A stretch of 64,000 nt of DNA from Manduca sexta (lineage: Eukaryota > Arthropoda > Insecta > Lepidoptera > Sphingidae): contig NC_051117.1 of the NCBI RefSeq assembly GCF_014839805.1, forward strand, positions 5,890,001 through 5,954,000. The letters run 5' to 3'. Shown here in pieces: positions 22,440-33,955 of this stretch. The translations under genes were made by a program, and so were the position numbers. Each line of letters starts with the position of its first letter. Within the stretch, counting starts at the first letter, position 1. Under the pieces are notes generated by a model that was not told where the DNA came from, did no database searches, and saw only the letters and a program-made list of their open reading frames with translations.

Positions 22440-23465
22440 TCACACTCGTATACTCATAACTTTATAACTATTATTACCAATTGACGTATGTTATACATTA
22501 TTGAAACCGAAAAATAGATCTCACATTCACAATAATATATGAATTGATGAAGAAAGGCTAATACCACCCACTTCGTACATAAATCCAGTTTGTTTACATA
22601 CCATTAAAACAGCTATTCGTTATCTATATAGTTATTAATAACTACTATTGAAAACGGTTATCAGTTTCGCACACTCTAACCGTTAAACATGAATATATAA
22701 TGCATTAAGCCGGTTAATTGCCTTGAGACGCTTAGAAATTACATATTTCAAAAGACTCGAACGCGAGTAATCCAGGAATTACGAATTCTCTCACGAAGTC
22801 GATTGAAAATAGCACATTGTAATAGCGTTAGTTTAATTTGAACTTTAATGAGATACGTTGGTTGTGTGGTTATTTTAATTTGCTATCTGGCTCGAAGGAC
22901 CATAAAAAATCTACCTAATTATATAATAAAATGTTTTGTAGTCAAAATTATTCTTCGTTCTACTTAATTTCGATATAGGTAATAAAAATAGTGTATAAGG
23001 CCATTAAATATGAGCATTTGTAACATAAAATTTAAAACTACCCTAATTCGTCATGAAACCATACGCGATGTTCAAGATAAAACGTAATGAAGCTGATACG
23101 TACAGCTTTATTAACATATAAATATTTATTATGGCCCTAACGTTAATATCGTTTTCATTTACGCACAACTGTTTTACTCCATTAACGAAATTTATACTAC
23201 ATCTAATTACACAGCAATTATTCCCCTAAAGCCCTTATTGTAAGGGGATAAGGGTTGTTTTCGCGTGACACAATTAATTTCTTGGTAAAATTCGATTCGA
23301 TTCGCATACGGGGATTAGTATCACATGTGTTTAGATTTCGGGACGTTAGCTATGAAATTAACGTGTTCTGGGGTTCGAATTTGGGTTATTTTTCTTTAAG
23401 GCAATTATATAACAACTGTAAGAATGATTAATACAGACTGAACGGGCTTTAAAGAGATATATCTT
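22440..23465. other. AT-rich non-coding DNA, nothing recognised
   Basis: No feature identified. Confidence 0.6.
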
Positions 23466-23543
23466 TACGCCTTATATCCTCGAAGGGGTAGGCAGAGGTG
23501 CAACTAGTGCACCAATTTTCCACAGCTTATTCCGCGACGATGG
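23466..23543 (-). mobile_element. SINE-A 3' fragment
   Basis: 'tcctcgaaggggtaggcaga' and 'ggtgcaactagtgcacc' match the reverse SINE-A tail. Confidence 0.75.
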
Positions 23544-23655
23544 AGTTTCGACGAATGTAACTACGAGTTACAATAAATACACTTCCCGTCAATGTTTAAA
23601 AAGACTCCATGTCGAACGTAGTAATATAATGAAAATAAAACAGTTTTGTTCTTCA

Positions 23656-23932
23656 CTAGCTGACCCGACAGATGTTGTCCCGTCTTAACTATGAATTAGC
23701 AGCGTGCATTCTGTCAATGACAGTTATCTCAAACAATTGACAGTTATATAATATTATTTTTGTTAGGTTTTCAAAAAATTTCTAATTTTCCGCGCAATTT
23801 TTTGAATTTTTTTCTTTCATAAGAATCTTCTGACAATAAAAAACACAACAAACAAAAATGTGAAATCGGTCCAGCCGTTCACGCGTGTTGGCGTGACCAA
23901 GGGAAATAGGGATTCATTTTTATATATATAGG
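23656..23932 (-). mobile_element. Helitron-like element, 'ggtcagctag' type
   Basis: Plus strand begins 'ctagctgacccgacag' and ends 'attcatttttatatatatag'. Read on the minus strand it therefore starts in an AT-rich tract and ends in GGTCAGCTAG. It also carries 'ggtccagccgttcacgcgtg'. A family of this form is widespread in insects. No coding capacity. The class is less certain than for Heli-B. Confidence 0.55.
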
Positions 23933-24187
23933 TCAGCGATTTCAACCATATAATTGAATATTATACTAGACTGAACCTAACATTTCGTCCGTCAGGCCAA
24001 CAGCATTTCTATATCTTCCATCATATCATGTTTCGTACAATTGGTGAAGCCCTTTCATATCGTATATTAGCTCTTTATGTTCCACAATTATTAGCGAAAC
24101 CTCGGAATTACGTGTGCTATTTCGTTTAATTAATTCTGACCATGTTTCGTATAATACAATGAATAAAGGACTTACATAATCTATACT

Positions 24188-24440
24188 TCTATACTATTAT
24201 ATAAAGCTGAAGAGTTTGTTTATTTGTTTGAACGCACTTATCTCAGGAACTACTGGTTTTAATTGAAAAATTCTTTTAGTTTTGAATAGCCCGTTTATCG
24301 AGTAAGGCTATAGGTTATATAACAACACGCTATAACCAATAGGAGCAGAGCAGCGATGAAAAATGTTGCTAAAACGAGATTTTTTTTAGTAAAAACGTTG
24401 CGTATTCACAAAGAAAGTTTTGGATGTATTGCTGATGAAA
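24188..24440 (+). mobile_element. Heli-B 5' part, long subtype
   Basis: It starts TCTATACTATTATATAAAGC, then 'tcaggaactactgg' and 'aaccaataggagcagagcag', matching 30671 and the reverse of 18664. The CTAG end is missing. Confidence 0.75.
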
Positions 24441-25540
24441 AACTAAATATGTGTAACTAATATAAATAAATTAGCGGAGATATTCGATTCTCTACAATAC
24501 ATAGATATATAAAGGTTATGTACTTCTACCAAATTCGTAACATGTAATAGAATGATAAAAGACTACTGGAAGTCAATTAAAAACGATTATGCGCTAACAT
24601 TCGTAAAACAGGATTTATATGTGAAAAGAATTTACAGGAACGGCTTTGATAATATTCTATGCGGCTATTTTACCAAAATAAGAGTCTTATTACAATAATA
24701 TTAAAGGTAAAAATGACTCCAAAGTAACGTTTCTTATCAACCGTACTTCGCTTTCTAAAAAAACGCTATTCAAACGAGCAATATTCTTGAAACTTTGACA
24801 AATGTATCGTAATCTTTCTTAGCTAGACAAATTCTTTCACGTCATAAGAAAGCAGTTTATCCGAGCTAAACTGCTGAGTTGGTAGGCGTGACGTTCAAGA
24901 TAAAGCAGCTGCTCTCTGTACCCATCTCGCCAAGGCTCAATCCCGAAAAATATACGTAATATATGACGCTAAATGCCTAATCTGTCGGTTCGCTGAATCT
25001 TAAGCTTATTCGTAACGCGTCAAGTTAGTGCGAGTGAAATAATAAATCGAATACCATTTTCGATTCGAATGATTTTGAATGTTTGCAGCGAAGTTGCTTG
25101 ATAGATATTTTATCGATGGTTCGATTAATTAGAGTTATGTTTCTTTACTTTAAGCAAGTCTTTACAAGTCTAGCGAACAAATTGAGTTATAATACCTTAG
25201 AATTTTTGCAATTTCGAAAGTTGCTCCACAATGAAGCCATTTCAATTTTAATTTCATTAGACTTTGTCTGGTATCTTATTAATTTACTATAAAAGATTCA
25301 CGATTCGAATATTACCCGCAAATAAAACGCAAAATTTAATGTTGCCAACATGAAAAAATATTATTGATATAAAACGGAGTATTTAATAAAAGTCCGTAAA
25401 TGGATTGATGGTGCAAATAAAAATATACGGAATCACGTAAGCCCTGGCTCAATGGCGCAGAACTTGTCGGAGATAATTAAAGTAGATATAAAATAGAATA
25501 TTCCATGTTTCCCTCCAATATCCGCTGACGGACGGACGCG
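24441..25540. other. Non-coding DNA, nothing recognised
   Basis: A possible decayed tRNA-like piece lies at 24870-24955 (B-box-like 'ggctcaatccc'), without a matching A box. Rep-F-like 'ctaacattcg' occurs alone at 24595. Confidence 0.5.
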
Positions 25541-25572
25541 CCGCCATTTTGTGCTCTGCAATACCCCGCCAT
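25541..25572 (+). promoter_or_regulatory. Two GCCAT motifs in a CpG-rich patch
   Basis: GCCAT at 25543 (in 'cgccgccattttg') and 25568 (in 'cccgccatttg') fit the Pho/YY1 core. They sit about 120 bp upstream of the AG|GT site at 25693. Confidence 0.22.
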
Positions 25573-25667
25573 TTGTTTTTTCCTTTTTTAGATAGTTACA
25601 TGGATTGGCGATAATATATTTTTCGTGTTATTTGAATGAAATAAAATTTTCCGTTTAGAATTTATTT

Positions 25668-25699
25668 TTCTAATTGTAATATTTTTGTTTCAGGTAAAG
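25668..25699 (+). other. Candidate recursive splice site 1 (zero-length exon)
   Basis: TTCTAAT (25668-25674) supplies a CTAAY branch-type sequence. 'tttttgtttcag' (25682-25693) is a strong acceptor, and it runs straight into the donor GTAAAGT (25694-25700). Acceptor and donor share no exon between them, which is the ratchet-point layout (Y-tract CAG|GTAAG). The branch A at 25673 is 20 bases from the final G of the AG. The 16-mer from 25682 is identical to that at 59791. Ordinary acceptors rarely continue as GTAA. Confidence 0.5.
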
Positions 25700-25700
25700 T

Positions 25701-28118
25701 ATCAGATTTTTAGTTTCACCAGTATGACGTTTTTTGTTGATCAAAGGTTGAACAACAAAAAGGAATTTTCAAGGTAACCTATTTTTGAAAAACTTTTTTC
25801 TCTGATTAAAAAAGTAGAACTAAAACGCATAATTAATAACCAATGTATCCTTAACTTCACTCATTGATGATTCTAATAACTCAAAAACATATTAAACAAA
25901 ACACATTTGCACTAAATGGAAACACATTTAAACCTTACCACCGGGTTTGATAAAACATAAATTTTAATAGGTTTAACAAAATGTTCATATCAAGCTATTG
26001 AATTTATCAGATTAAAATCAGTTTAAATCGGCTACAATGGGGTAAAAGTGTGCAGACATATAAATCAGGGGTAAATTTCGGCCGATTGTAACACTGATTG
26101 GTTCAATAGTTAACTGTGCGTTAACGTGGGGTGTTGGGCCGAGTTTTGCTTCGGGGTATCTGTAATGGTATAATTTTGGAATAACGTTATCGAAAATTTT
26201 ATTGAATTCTATTATGATGGAAGTGTTAAATTTCGGTTGTTTTATATAGATTGGGAATAGGTCTCGGTCACAAATGCAACAGTATTCTATAGACCGGATA
26301 TTAGGACCATATTTGTGCTCCAAAAGTTAGTACCCAATTGGTAATAAGTCGCTATCTTATTTGAAATATCCGTGTGAGATGTTGCAGCGTCCTTAGATAT
26401 TAATACTAAATAATATACAAAAAATATGCGCATTAAAACGAGGAAATCACGGTACAGAAAAATATTATTTTACATTAGTGTTACTATTTCAGAGTAGATT
26501 AAGTGATCATCGAATGATCGCAATTTTTTTGTATAACAATCTATAGTCCGCTCTATATAATAGAACTCTTTGATCTCGTTTTATATTTTTCGTTTATTCT
26601 TAGTCTATATAAATAGATCAATTGTCTTGTGAATGTGATCAGTATTAAGGAAGTTATAAAGGTTAATAATTATGAATATTATTAGAAAAGCGATACGACG
26701 ACAAACAAAGGGCAAATTTTTTTGCTACTGCCATTTAGGGGTAACCTCTCAATATTTCAACATGAACCAAATTAAGTTCATTTCGAAATTCATCACGGAT
26801 TAAAATTACTTTTGGTTTTATAAACATCCATTTACCCCATTGACAATGGCGTATCAGCCGCATCAGGAGCGAAGGGTGTCTCAATTCCGCCTTATAATTA
26901 AGGAAATTTGAAAACCGTCGGTGGGTGCCCACTATCTGATTTTCGTGTATTTATACTTTTGCCGGCTAAAATACGACAGTGGAAACAAAAGCCGGTTGAT
27001 TTTGAGTTTGTCACATTAAAGGGGTGACTGCATAATACAAATGTTTGGTTATAGTAGTAGCTACACAAACAAAATCAAAGTCGCAGGACAATTAAATATT
27101 AGTTGAATACTGTCCAGTTTTACACTCACCATAGAAATAGAAAAGTTTAGAGTACATGTTGTACACATTCTGTAATCTTACCCCATTACATTACAGTAAC
27201 TACCCCAAACTACTTCAGCGTATGACTCGTCAAGCTGATGTAATTATGGTACAACTATTATTTTTAATGGTAATTTATTCCATAGATTCCCTCGGGGTTC
27301 ATTAATCAAACAGATCGTGCCACATGGGGTAACAGCCCGGTTTGATTGCCCAGGTTTGAAGTTATTGAGGGAAATATTTATGTAATAGGGGTACATATAA
27401 TGTATACTGTTTGACATGTCATGTGAACTATTAGGGCCATAGGGTCTTATTTTTTTATTATTTCCTAGATTGTTCTAGAGTTTTCTCAAAGAGCGTCTTT
27501 AAGATTCTAATAGTTATGTTCAGACTGATTTAACGAATGAACGAAAACACATTGTACATCACATACAGTAAAATAAATACATTTATGATTTAAAAAAATC
27601 GTGCAATAATAGACGGTTTTATTGATAAAATATCTCTATCTAACCTGGACTTATCGGATAAAATATGGAATTCATGGAAGTGGTAACTATTAGCAAGGAT
27701 TCTAAAATACAGCCACAATTAAAGGCAATAATGAACAGCAAGATCCCATCGACTCAGGAGTTCGACTGAATATTTCACCTTTCATTTGAAAATTATTTCC
27801 ATCAAGTACACAACCGTCACGATTTGAGGGTGAACAGGGGAAACATACTCACGCATTACTCCATCATTACTATCATTAAGAAAATCCAAACCATTTACAA
27901 ACTTACTAAAACTTAGATATCAATTCTAATGGAAATGTTTCGGCGTTTAAACTTAGCAGAAGGCAAGCGTAATGCGAACGTTACCTTCTAAAGGGGATGC
28001 TCTATATTATTAAGTCAACGGGAATGGAATAGTAAATTCTATAGTATGCTGAGAATATAGCGGTTTGTTTTACTCGATATTTAATTAATGTTGTGTATTA
28101 AACCTTTATAGAATACAA
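25701..28118. other. 2.4 kb of AT-rich non-coding DNA, nothing recognised
   Basis: It is nearly free of recognisable repeats. The minus-strand frame at 26018-26323 (101 codons) is not in a repeat. I do not recognise the protein, and nothing around it suggests a gene. Confidence 0.5.
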
Positions 28119-28368
28119 TCCTACTAATATTATAAATGCGAAAGTTTGTGAGGATGGATGTATGTATGTTCCTCTTTCACGAAAAAACTACTGAACGGAT
28201 TTGGATGTAACTTTATTGTAGTATTGGTCATATAGCAGCATAACAAATAGGCTATAATTTATAATGATTTTGTGTAATCTGGTCATAATATAACGATACA
28301 TATCAAATAAGTCGGAAAAAAATTATCCCAGAAAACTTCACGCGGGCGAAAACGCGAGCAAAACCTAG
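28119..28368 (+). mobile_element. Heli-B, complete 250-bp copy
   Basis: It starts TCCTACTAATATTATAAATG and ends in a GC-rich hairpin region (acgcgggcgaaaacgcgagc) followed by 'aaaac' and CTAG at 28365-28368. It lies between A and T (caA|TC...CTAG|T), as Helitrons insert. The same element occurs in opposite orientation at 52055-52308. Confidence 0.8.
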
Positions 28369-28449
28369 TGCAAGCATAAAACCTTCAAATTCTTATGTTT
28401 TTCGATTGGAAAGTATAGTTGTTTAAAACTTTAATATGTATCAGATATG

Positions 28450-28512
28450 TGTATCACCCCCTATCACATAATGTGACGGATATAAGCAGCGAAATATGTG
28501 ATTAACTAGTTG
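28450..28512 (+). mobile_element. SINE-A middle fragment
   Basis: 'tcaccccctatcacataatg' and 'actagttgcg' match the plus orientation of the SINE-A body. Confidence 0.5.
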
Positions 28513-28942
28513 CGTTTTTGTTTTACTTATTAGGGGTAAGAACATAAATACAATTATTTTACAGTCGACTTAAAACAGGGCTATTTTAACATTGCCTTAA
28601 TAAATCAAACTACATACTCGTCTTTACCTTTGCTAACATGGTGCCAAAAAACATTGATGAATATCGAATAATTTCATAAAAAATTCCGGTTTTGCTTTTC
28701 AAATTCTTTGATCAATTTGTAGTTTAATGCGAATATGGCGTGTGCGTGAATTTGTCACTGAAAGTGTGATGTTGCCGCTGTGACGAATTTACTTGGAGTA
28801 ATAGTGGCATTAGGGCGTGTAAAATTAAAATTACTTTTTGTTGATATTCATTTCGTTCATAACTTGCACTTTTTTATTATCTATAGTTCGAGTATCTTAT
28901 TAAAAAGTGTTATATTCAAGAATATAATGACGCTATTTTATT
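28513..28942. other. Non-coding DNA, nothing recognised
   Basis: No feature identified. Confidence 0.5.
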
Positions 28943-29194
28943 TTGCTGGTGGTAGCATATATTTTAAACCGCCCCGATAGCATCCACCGTACACAAGTTG
29001 TTAAAATCCGCCATGTACCCATGTAATGTGTCGCGTTCCAGGATCAGCCCATGTATATCCGGTTCCATCAGGCCGGCATAATTGTGTCGACTGTGGAGGG
29101 GTAATCACTCGTCAGTCGACATTCTATTGGATCCCACTCTACTTACCATCAGATGCAGTGTGATCAATTTGCCGTGGTCAAATAAAAAAAAAAA
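28943..29194 (+). repeat. Rep-D, most complete copy with A-rich end
   Basis: Order: 'ggtggtagcatatatttta', 'accgtacacaagttgttaaa', 'gtgtcgcgttccaggatcag', 'caggccggcataattgtgtc', 'cattctattggatcccac', 'catcagatgcagtg', then an uninterrupted A run. The A-rich end suggests retroposition and sets the plus orientation. No Pol III boxes are obvious. The frames at 28780-28980 and 29082-29291 overlap it and are spurious. Confidence 0.8.
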
Positions 29195-29684
29195 ATATAG
29201 TAATAAAAAATCATACTGGAGTATTAGTCAGAACTGTTACCTCGCTGATGTCGGATGCTTCGCCATACATAATTACAATACGAATCCTTGATTGCTCTCA
29301 TGTTAATTAAATTAGTATTCGGTGTTTATTTAGGCCTATCGGTTTATCGAGTGACCCTTGGCCGACCTTGCCCAACCTTGGATATATTGGGTCCAATCCT
29401 GTTCACCTTGTGTAATGAACGAATGTTATAATTGAAATTGAATTTTGTGTTATTGAAATTTCGTGGAGAGCTTGAAGCGTTAGGTTTTGTCTCGTTATGG
29501 CCATTGTATGGATTGACTTCATATGTTTATTGATTATTTAGTGTAAGGTGTTAACAATATTCTGACACTGCTCCATATTTATCCGTTGGTCGAGTCTTAA
29601 CTGCGACAATTAGCGCAAGATTTTGTAATGCGAGAGATTTAATCATTTATGAAGTTTTCACAAAACAAAGGGTTTGTTACGGGT
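29195..29684. other. Non-coding DNA, nothing recognised
   Basis: It contains a short internal repeat 'ggccgaccttgcccaacctt' near 29360. No gene. Confidence 0.5.
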
Positions 29685-29805
29685 AAATTTCACTCTCTAT
29701 TTCATCATGGGATTGAATACATATGGCGAAAGATGGATGGACTAGTTGCGCCTCTGCTTACCCCTTCGGAGGTAAAGACGTGATTGTGTGTATACTTGTA
29801 CACAC
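29685..29805 (+). mobile_element. SINE-A 3' half
   Basis: 'ctctatttcatcatgggat', 'ggcgaaagatgg', 'tagttgcgcctctgcttacc' and 'acgtgattgtgtgtata' match the SINE-A 3' half. Confidence 0.8.
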
Positions 29806-30448
29806 TGACTTTCTAGTCATACCTCAGTTACTTTAATATCGTGTTTCGCAGGACTGACGATTTCGACTGATGAATCATCTCCTCATTATTGGATTCGCAT
29901 TTCAATATGAATCATCAAGCATTTTGTTTGTAAATAACATTAACTTTATTTCATTATTTAAATTATATAATTTTTTAACCTAGTTATGTGATCATCATTT
30001 ATTATAATTATGTTGTTTCAGGAAAAATATTGATTACTTCGATTTTACAATTCATCTTTGTTATAATTAACTGTTTCGTCTCTTTCATCTCTTAAGAGAA
30101 TGAGCGAGACAAAACATAATTAGCTTAAATGATTACGTACTTACATCAATCAATCCCAAAACCATTAGAAGCGAAACAAGTTGCAATCAATGTGTTAATG
30201 AAAGAACGAGATCGCATAAAGGGTCCATTAACGGAATGCATTTATACTCACGACTAATTAGGGGGTGAGCAGGACTGTTGCTTTTGTCACGGTGTGAGTA
30301 CACGGTGTCGTTAATTCTTCGTAATGGCTGTGGGGAGATTTGGTTTAAGTGTTCCGAGTATATATACTTCGTATTTTTAGTTGAGGAATCTTATTACATA
30401 TGACAGTTAATGCTTGCATTTAACTAATATAAATACATGCACATTTTA
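29806..30448. other. Non-coding DNA with one acceptor-like site
   Basis: 'attatgttgtttcag' ends at 30021 and is acceptor-like, but it is followed by GAAAAA with no coding signal or downstream donor I can defend. Confidence 0.45.
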
Positions 30449-30510
30449 TTGGTGGTAAGTCTCTCATATGTGAGAATCCGCCTGGGTAAGTACGGTCAGC
30501 AACAAAAGTC
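30449..30510 (-). repeat. Rep-E 3' end fragment
   Basis: 'ggtggtaagtctctcatatg' 'tgagaatccgcctgggta' is the reverse of the rep-E end. Confidence 0.75.
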
Positions 30511-30670
30511 GATGAACAAATACTAATTTACAAAACACCTGAACATTGAAACGGACCATAAATCACTTACCAAAGAAGAGTACAGATTAAGGTTATCATT
30601 TCAATGTTACAAAAGTCGCTAAACATTGTATAACTTGACAATACATTAGTTGATGAATCTCATTATTGAA

Positions 30671-31088
30671 TCTATACTTCTATTATATAAAGCTGAAGAG
30701 TTTGTTTGTTTGTTTGACCGCGCTAATCTCAGGAACTACCGGTTCAGACTGAAAAAAATATTTTTGTGTTGGATAACCCTTTGTTAGTGGAGTGCTATAG
30801 GCTATATATCATTACGCTATGACCAATAGGAGCGGAGCAGTAATTAAACATGTTGCAAAAACGGGCAAAATTTATTAGTTTTGAGAGCTTCTGTTGCGTG
30901 CGCTACTTAAACGGTTAAAGTTATGCAACAATGATGTATGATGGGATAGTTCCTCTTAAAAAGTTCTACATAAATATGTAATACAAGAGAACATAGGCTT
31001 ACGGGAAAATATATAGCGTGACTTTTATAAGGGAAAACTTTAGCCCGAAAAACTTTATATCGCGGGTGGAGCCGCAGGCAAAAGCTCG
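30671..31088 (+). mobile_element. Heli-B, long copy of about 418 bp
   Basis: It starts TCTATACTTCTATTATATAA, includes 'gaccaataggagcggagcag', and ends with 'gtggagccgcaggcaaaagc' and CTCG in place of CTAG. The overlapping frame at 31018-31209 is spurious. Confidence 0.78.
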
Positions 31089-31326
31089 TACACCATTAAA
31101 AAATATGAAAAATAAACTGACGTTTACGTTGAAACCTTCGAGGAGAATCTCCTGTCAGAATAATTTTGAATTTACACATTTGTTTTTTAAACCGGCCAGT
31201 GCTCTATAAATTAGGATGTTTAAAATGTAATTAACCTATTCCTATTAATGTTATAATATTACTTACTAATATATTATGATGTTTTGTCCATACTTAAAAA
31301 TTTATAATTCTGGTTATTAACTTCAA

Positions 31327-31534
31327 TATATACTATTATATAAACCTAAAGGGTTTGTTTGTTCGAATGCGCTAAACTCAGGAACTACTTAACCGATTTT
31401 GAAAATATTTCACTAATAGGAAGCTACATTACTCTTAAGCCCTATACGCTACTTTCTATCCAGGGTAAATATAAAGCACGACTTTTATCTTTGAAAAACT
31501 TTTTCACGCCGGCAGAGTGGCGAGCCAAAGCTAG
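31327..31534 (+). mobile_element. Heli-B, 208-bp copy
   Basis: It runs from 'tatactattatataaacct' to 'gagccaaag' and CTAG at 31531-31534. Internally 'ggaagctacattactcttaa'. The frame at 31359-31544 is spurious. Confidence 0.75.
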
Positions 31535-31912
31535 TATGTTATAAAATAACAATTTAATTAACATCCTGGACTGTTGTATTTATTCGGCAATGTTTTGATA
31601 GTAAAAAACGCGGTGCGCTGCGCTTCGCGATATTGGTGTCTTGAAGCTTAACGGGTTCAATTTAACGAATAGAAAAAAAAGCTTGCATATAAAACAAATA
31701 ATTTGCTGATTTCAGCCACATTTGTATTTATTACAGATCATAAAAATTGTCGCTAGTAATGTTTAGCAGTTAATGGTTTGACAGCGTTCAGCTACTTTTG
31801 TAGTTCAATTATGACAAGTTGTTTTGTTTTTAAATTAATCAGCTACTTATGGTAAATGATAATAATTAGGAAATATTGGAAACAAATTATGTTCAACGAC
31901 TTCTGTTGCTGA
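31535..31912. other. Non-coding DNA, nothing recognised
   Basis: No feature identified. Confidence 0.5.
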
Positions 31913-32075
31913 CTGTACCACCGCAATGTCTATTTTTACTGCTAAGTCATTGTTCTGTTCCGGTTTGAAGAACATTGTAGCCAGTGTAACTACTGGACAT
32001 AATAAGACTTACATCTCATGTTTCAGGATGGCGAGCGCAGTGGAATACCAAACAATACTTTGCAATTAACCTTTA
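31913..32075 (-). repeat. Rep-E, 3' two-thirds
   Basis: Reverse of the family: 'accaccgcaatgtctatttt', 'gttccggtttgaagaacatt', 'gtgtaactactggacataat', 'ggatggcgagcgcagtgga'. Confidence 0.8.
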
Positions 32076-32335
32076 ATTATGATCCTTTCTTCATACAAAA
32101 ACATGGTAAAAAAACACCTATGACCAAAAATTCGTAAAAACAGTGAAATAAAATGATTTTAACGCTAATTTACTAGTCAATACGCAAAAATAGCGACAAA
32201 TTCAAATTAACAAAATTAGTTACTTCGTGTTAATTATAAAAACAATTCCATCAATAGAGGTGTTAAAAAGACTACGATGTGTGAATTATTAAGCGTTTGA
32301 CAACGTAAACAAAATATAAAAGTAGTAGTAATACC
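32076..32335. other. Non-coding DNA, nothing recognised
   Basis: No feature identified. Confidence 0.45.
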
Positions 32336-32851
32336 ACTCGGGAGTAATGTAGCTTCCTAATAATGAAAGATTTTTCAAAATCGGTTCAGTAGTAACAGAT
32401 ATTAGCGCGCTTAAACTCTTCAGCTTTATACAGGGTCATTTTGACATCGCGTTACTGAATGAAACCACATACTTATCTACTTGAAAATAAAAGTTTACAA
32501 TAAGTTACTTCTGTCGTAGACGTAAGATGAAAAAGTGTAAGTTTCGAACAAAATAAATATTAATAAAGAGTAATTTTGATTTTACGCACCCTAAAACCAC
32601 TACTACTACTCTAAGAGAATTCGTTGCAGCAACATAATACTCTCAGTCAGAAATGCACCCACGCCCTCGCCATATTCGCATTAAGTTAAAAAATGATCAA
32701 AAGTTAGAAGACTAAAACCAGGATATTTCGTGAAAATATTCGTTATTAATGGATGATTCTTGGCACAATGTTAGCAAAGGTGAAGACAAGTTTGTGGTTT
32801 CATTTAGTAACGCAATGTCAAAATGGCTCTGTATTGTAGTATAGATCTATT
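32336..32851 (-). mobile_element. Heli-B 5' end, split by a MITE
   Basis: 32336-32430 reads 'gggagtaatgtagcttccta' to 'cttcagctttata', then breaks. 32832-32851 reads 'tattgtagtatagatc'. Joined with one shared TA, the two halves give the usual Heli-B 5' terminus (compare 24188). This is an empty-site reconstruction of the MITE insertion. Confidence 0.78.
32431..32831. mobile_element. 401-bp MITE with ~44-bp inverted repeats, TA target
   Basis: The left end CAGGGTCATTTTGACATCGC and the reverse of the right end CAGAGCCATTTTGACATTGC continue as matching arms for about 44 bp ('gttactgaatgaaaccaca' against 'gttactaaatgaaaccaca'). The flanks are TA on both sides and the host Heli-B is continuous with one TA removed. 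TA targets point to the Tc1/mariner/pogo group. No transposase is encoded, so it must have been mobilised in trans. Confidence 0.82.
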
Positions 32852-33627
32852 TCTATATGTCGATAGGATAGGAAATACATCTCAAACTCTCAATAACATA
32901 ATTACCAATAGTGTAACTCAAGACACGTACTGAATCCGTCACACGGCAATATAATTAGGCATTAACATTCAGTACCTCTGGAATGGACTTTGAAACTTTG
33001 TCAATCGGGCCCTAAGCCAAGTTCGGGTGTAATTTGACTAAGTACTAAAATCTAATTGTGTACCGGGTTTATAGTGGGGTTTTCAACTTTATGGTTCGGT
33101 GATTGGGTTTGTTATTAATTGGTACGTGCTTTGTTAATGTTTCATTTAAGTATTTTGTAATACAGATCACCTAAAGAATTTCGCATCTAGATCATTGTTA
33201 ATGTAAGATTTACAGAAATATTTTGCTTAAGGATTTGACAGGTTTACTAGTTTTGACGAATATGAATGGCCATATAGTTAATAGGCATGGAAATTACAAT
33301 TTGCAATAAACAGTACTAATCTACACAAGTCTTCTATTAAACTTATTTGAGTTGACATCAAAACAGTAACTTAAGGATAACGTTTTAAAGTTTATTTTAC
33401 GTTAAACCAAACCTAGCCAGAAAAATGCAGTGGCATTAAATCCGTAGTTAATTGTTTGCAAAATTATATAATTACAAAAGTTCCAGTTTATACTATCAAG
33501 TTTATGAATAATGTGACCGTCGACTTTGAAGTCGCCGACCTGTGGCGCTTGTTCAAATCTTTTGACTTTCAAACTATAGTTGGCGAGTGCGCGATTAAAA
33601 TGATCGAGTGTCTTATAATTGTTTTTA
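32852..33627. other. Non-coding DNA, nothing recognised
   Basis: No feature identified. The 120-codon minus frame beginning at 33764 extends into this stretch by chance. Confidence 0.5.
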
Positions 33628-33955
33628 TAAATGCACGGCGAAGTGAACCCTATACACATGATGGTAAGTGAAGTGGAGTCCAATAGAATGTCGACTGAAG
33701 CGAGATGACTACCCCTTGGTCTGTTGGAACCGGATATATACAGGTTGATCCCAGAACGCGACATTAATAGGAGTGAAGTCCAATAGAATGTCGACTTAGG
33801 AGAGATGACTACACCTCGACAGTTGGTCTGTTGGAACCTGATATACAGAGGCTGATTCCGGAAAGCGACACACGTAGGCCACTATGGCGGGTTTTATCAC
33901 CTTGTGTACGGTGATCGCTATCCGAGCGGATATGAAATATATCCTACCGGCAATG
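33628..33955 (-). repeat. Rep-D with an internal duplication
   Basis: 'agtccaatagaatgtcgact' occurs at about 33676 and 33778, each followed by 'gagatgactac' and 'ggtctgttggaacc...gatata'. The remainder ('actatggcgggttttatcac', 'gtgtacggtgatcgctatcc') is single. A segment of roughly 100 bp is thus duplicated inside an otherwise normal copy. Confidence 0.8.

Noticed and set aside
24870..24955. tRNA-like sequence with 'ggctcaatccc'
   Set aside because: No convincing A box or stems.
30000..30080. Exon starting after 'ttgtttcag' at 30022
   Set aside because: Frames close quickly, no donor fits and no protein is recognisable.
33402..33764. 120-codon minus-strand open frame
   Set aside because: Its first part is rep-D sequence and the rest is AT-rich DNA without coding signs.
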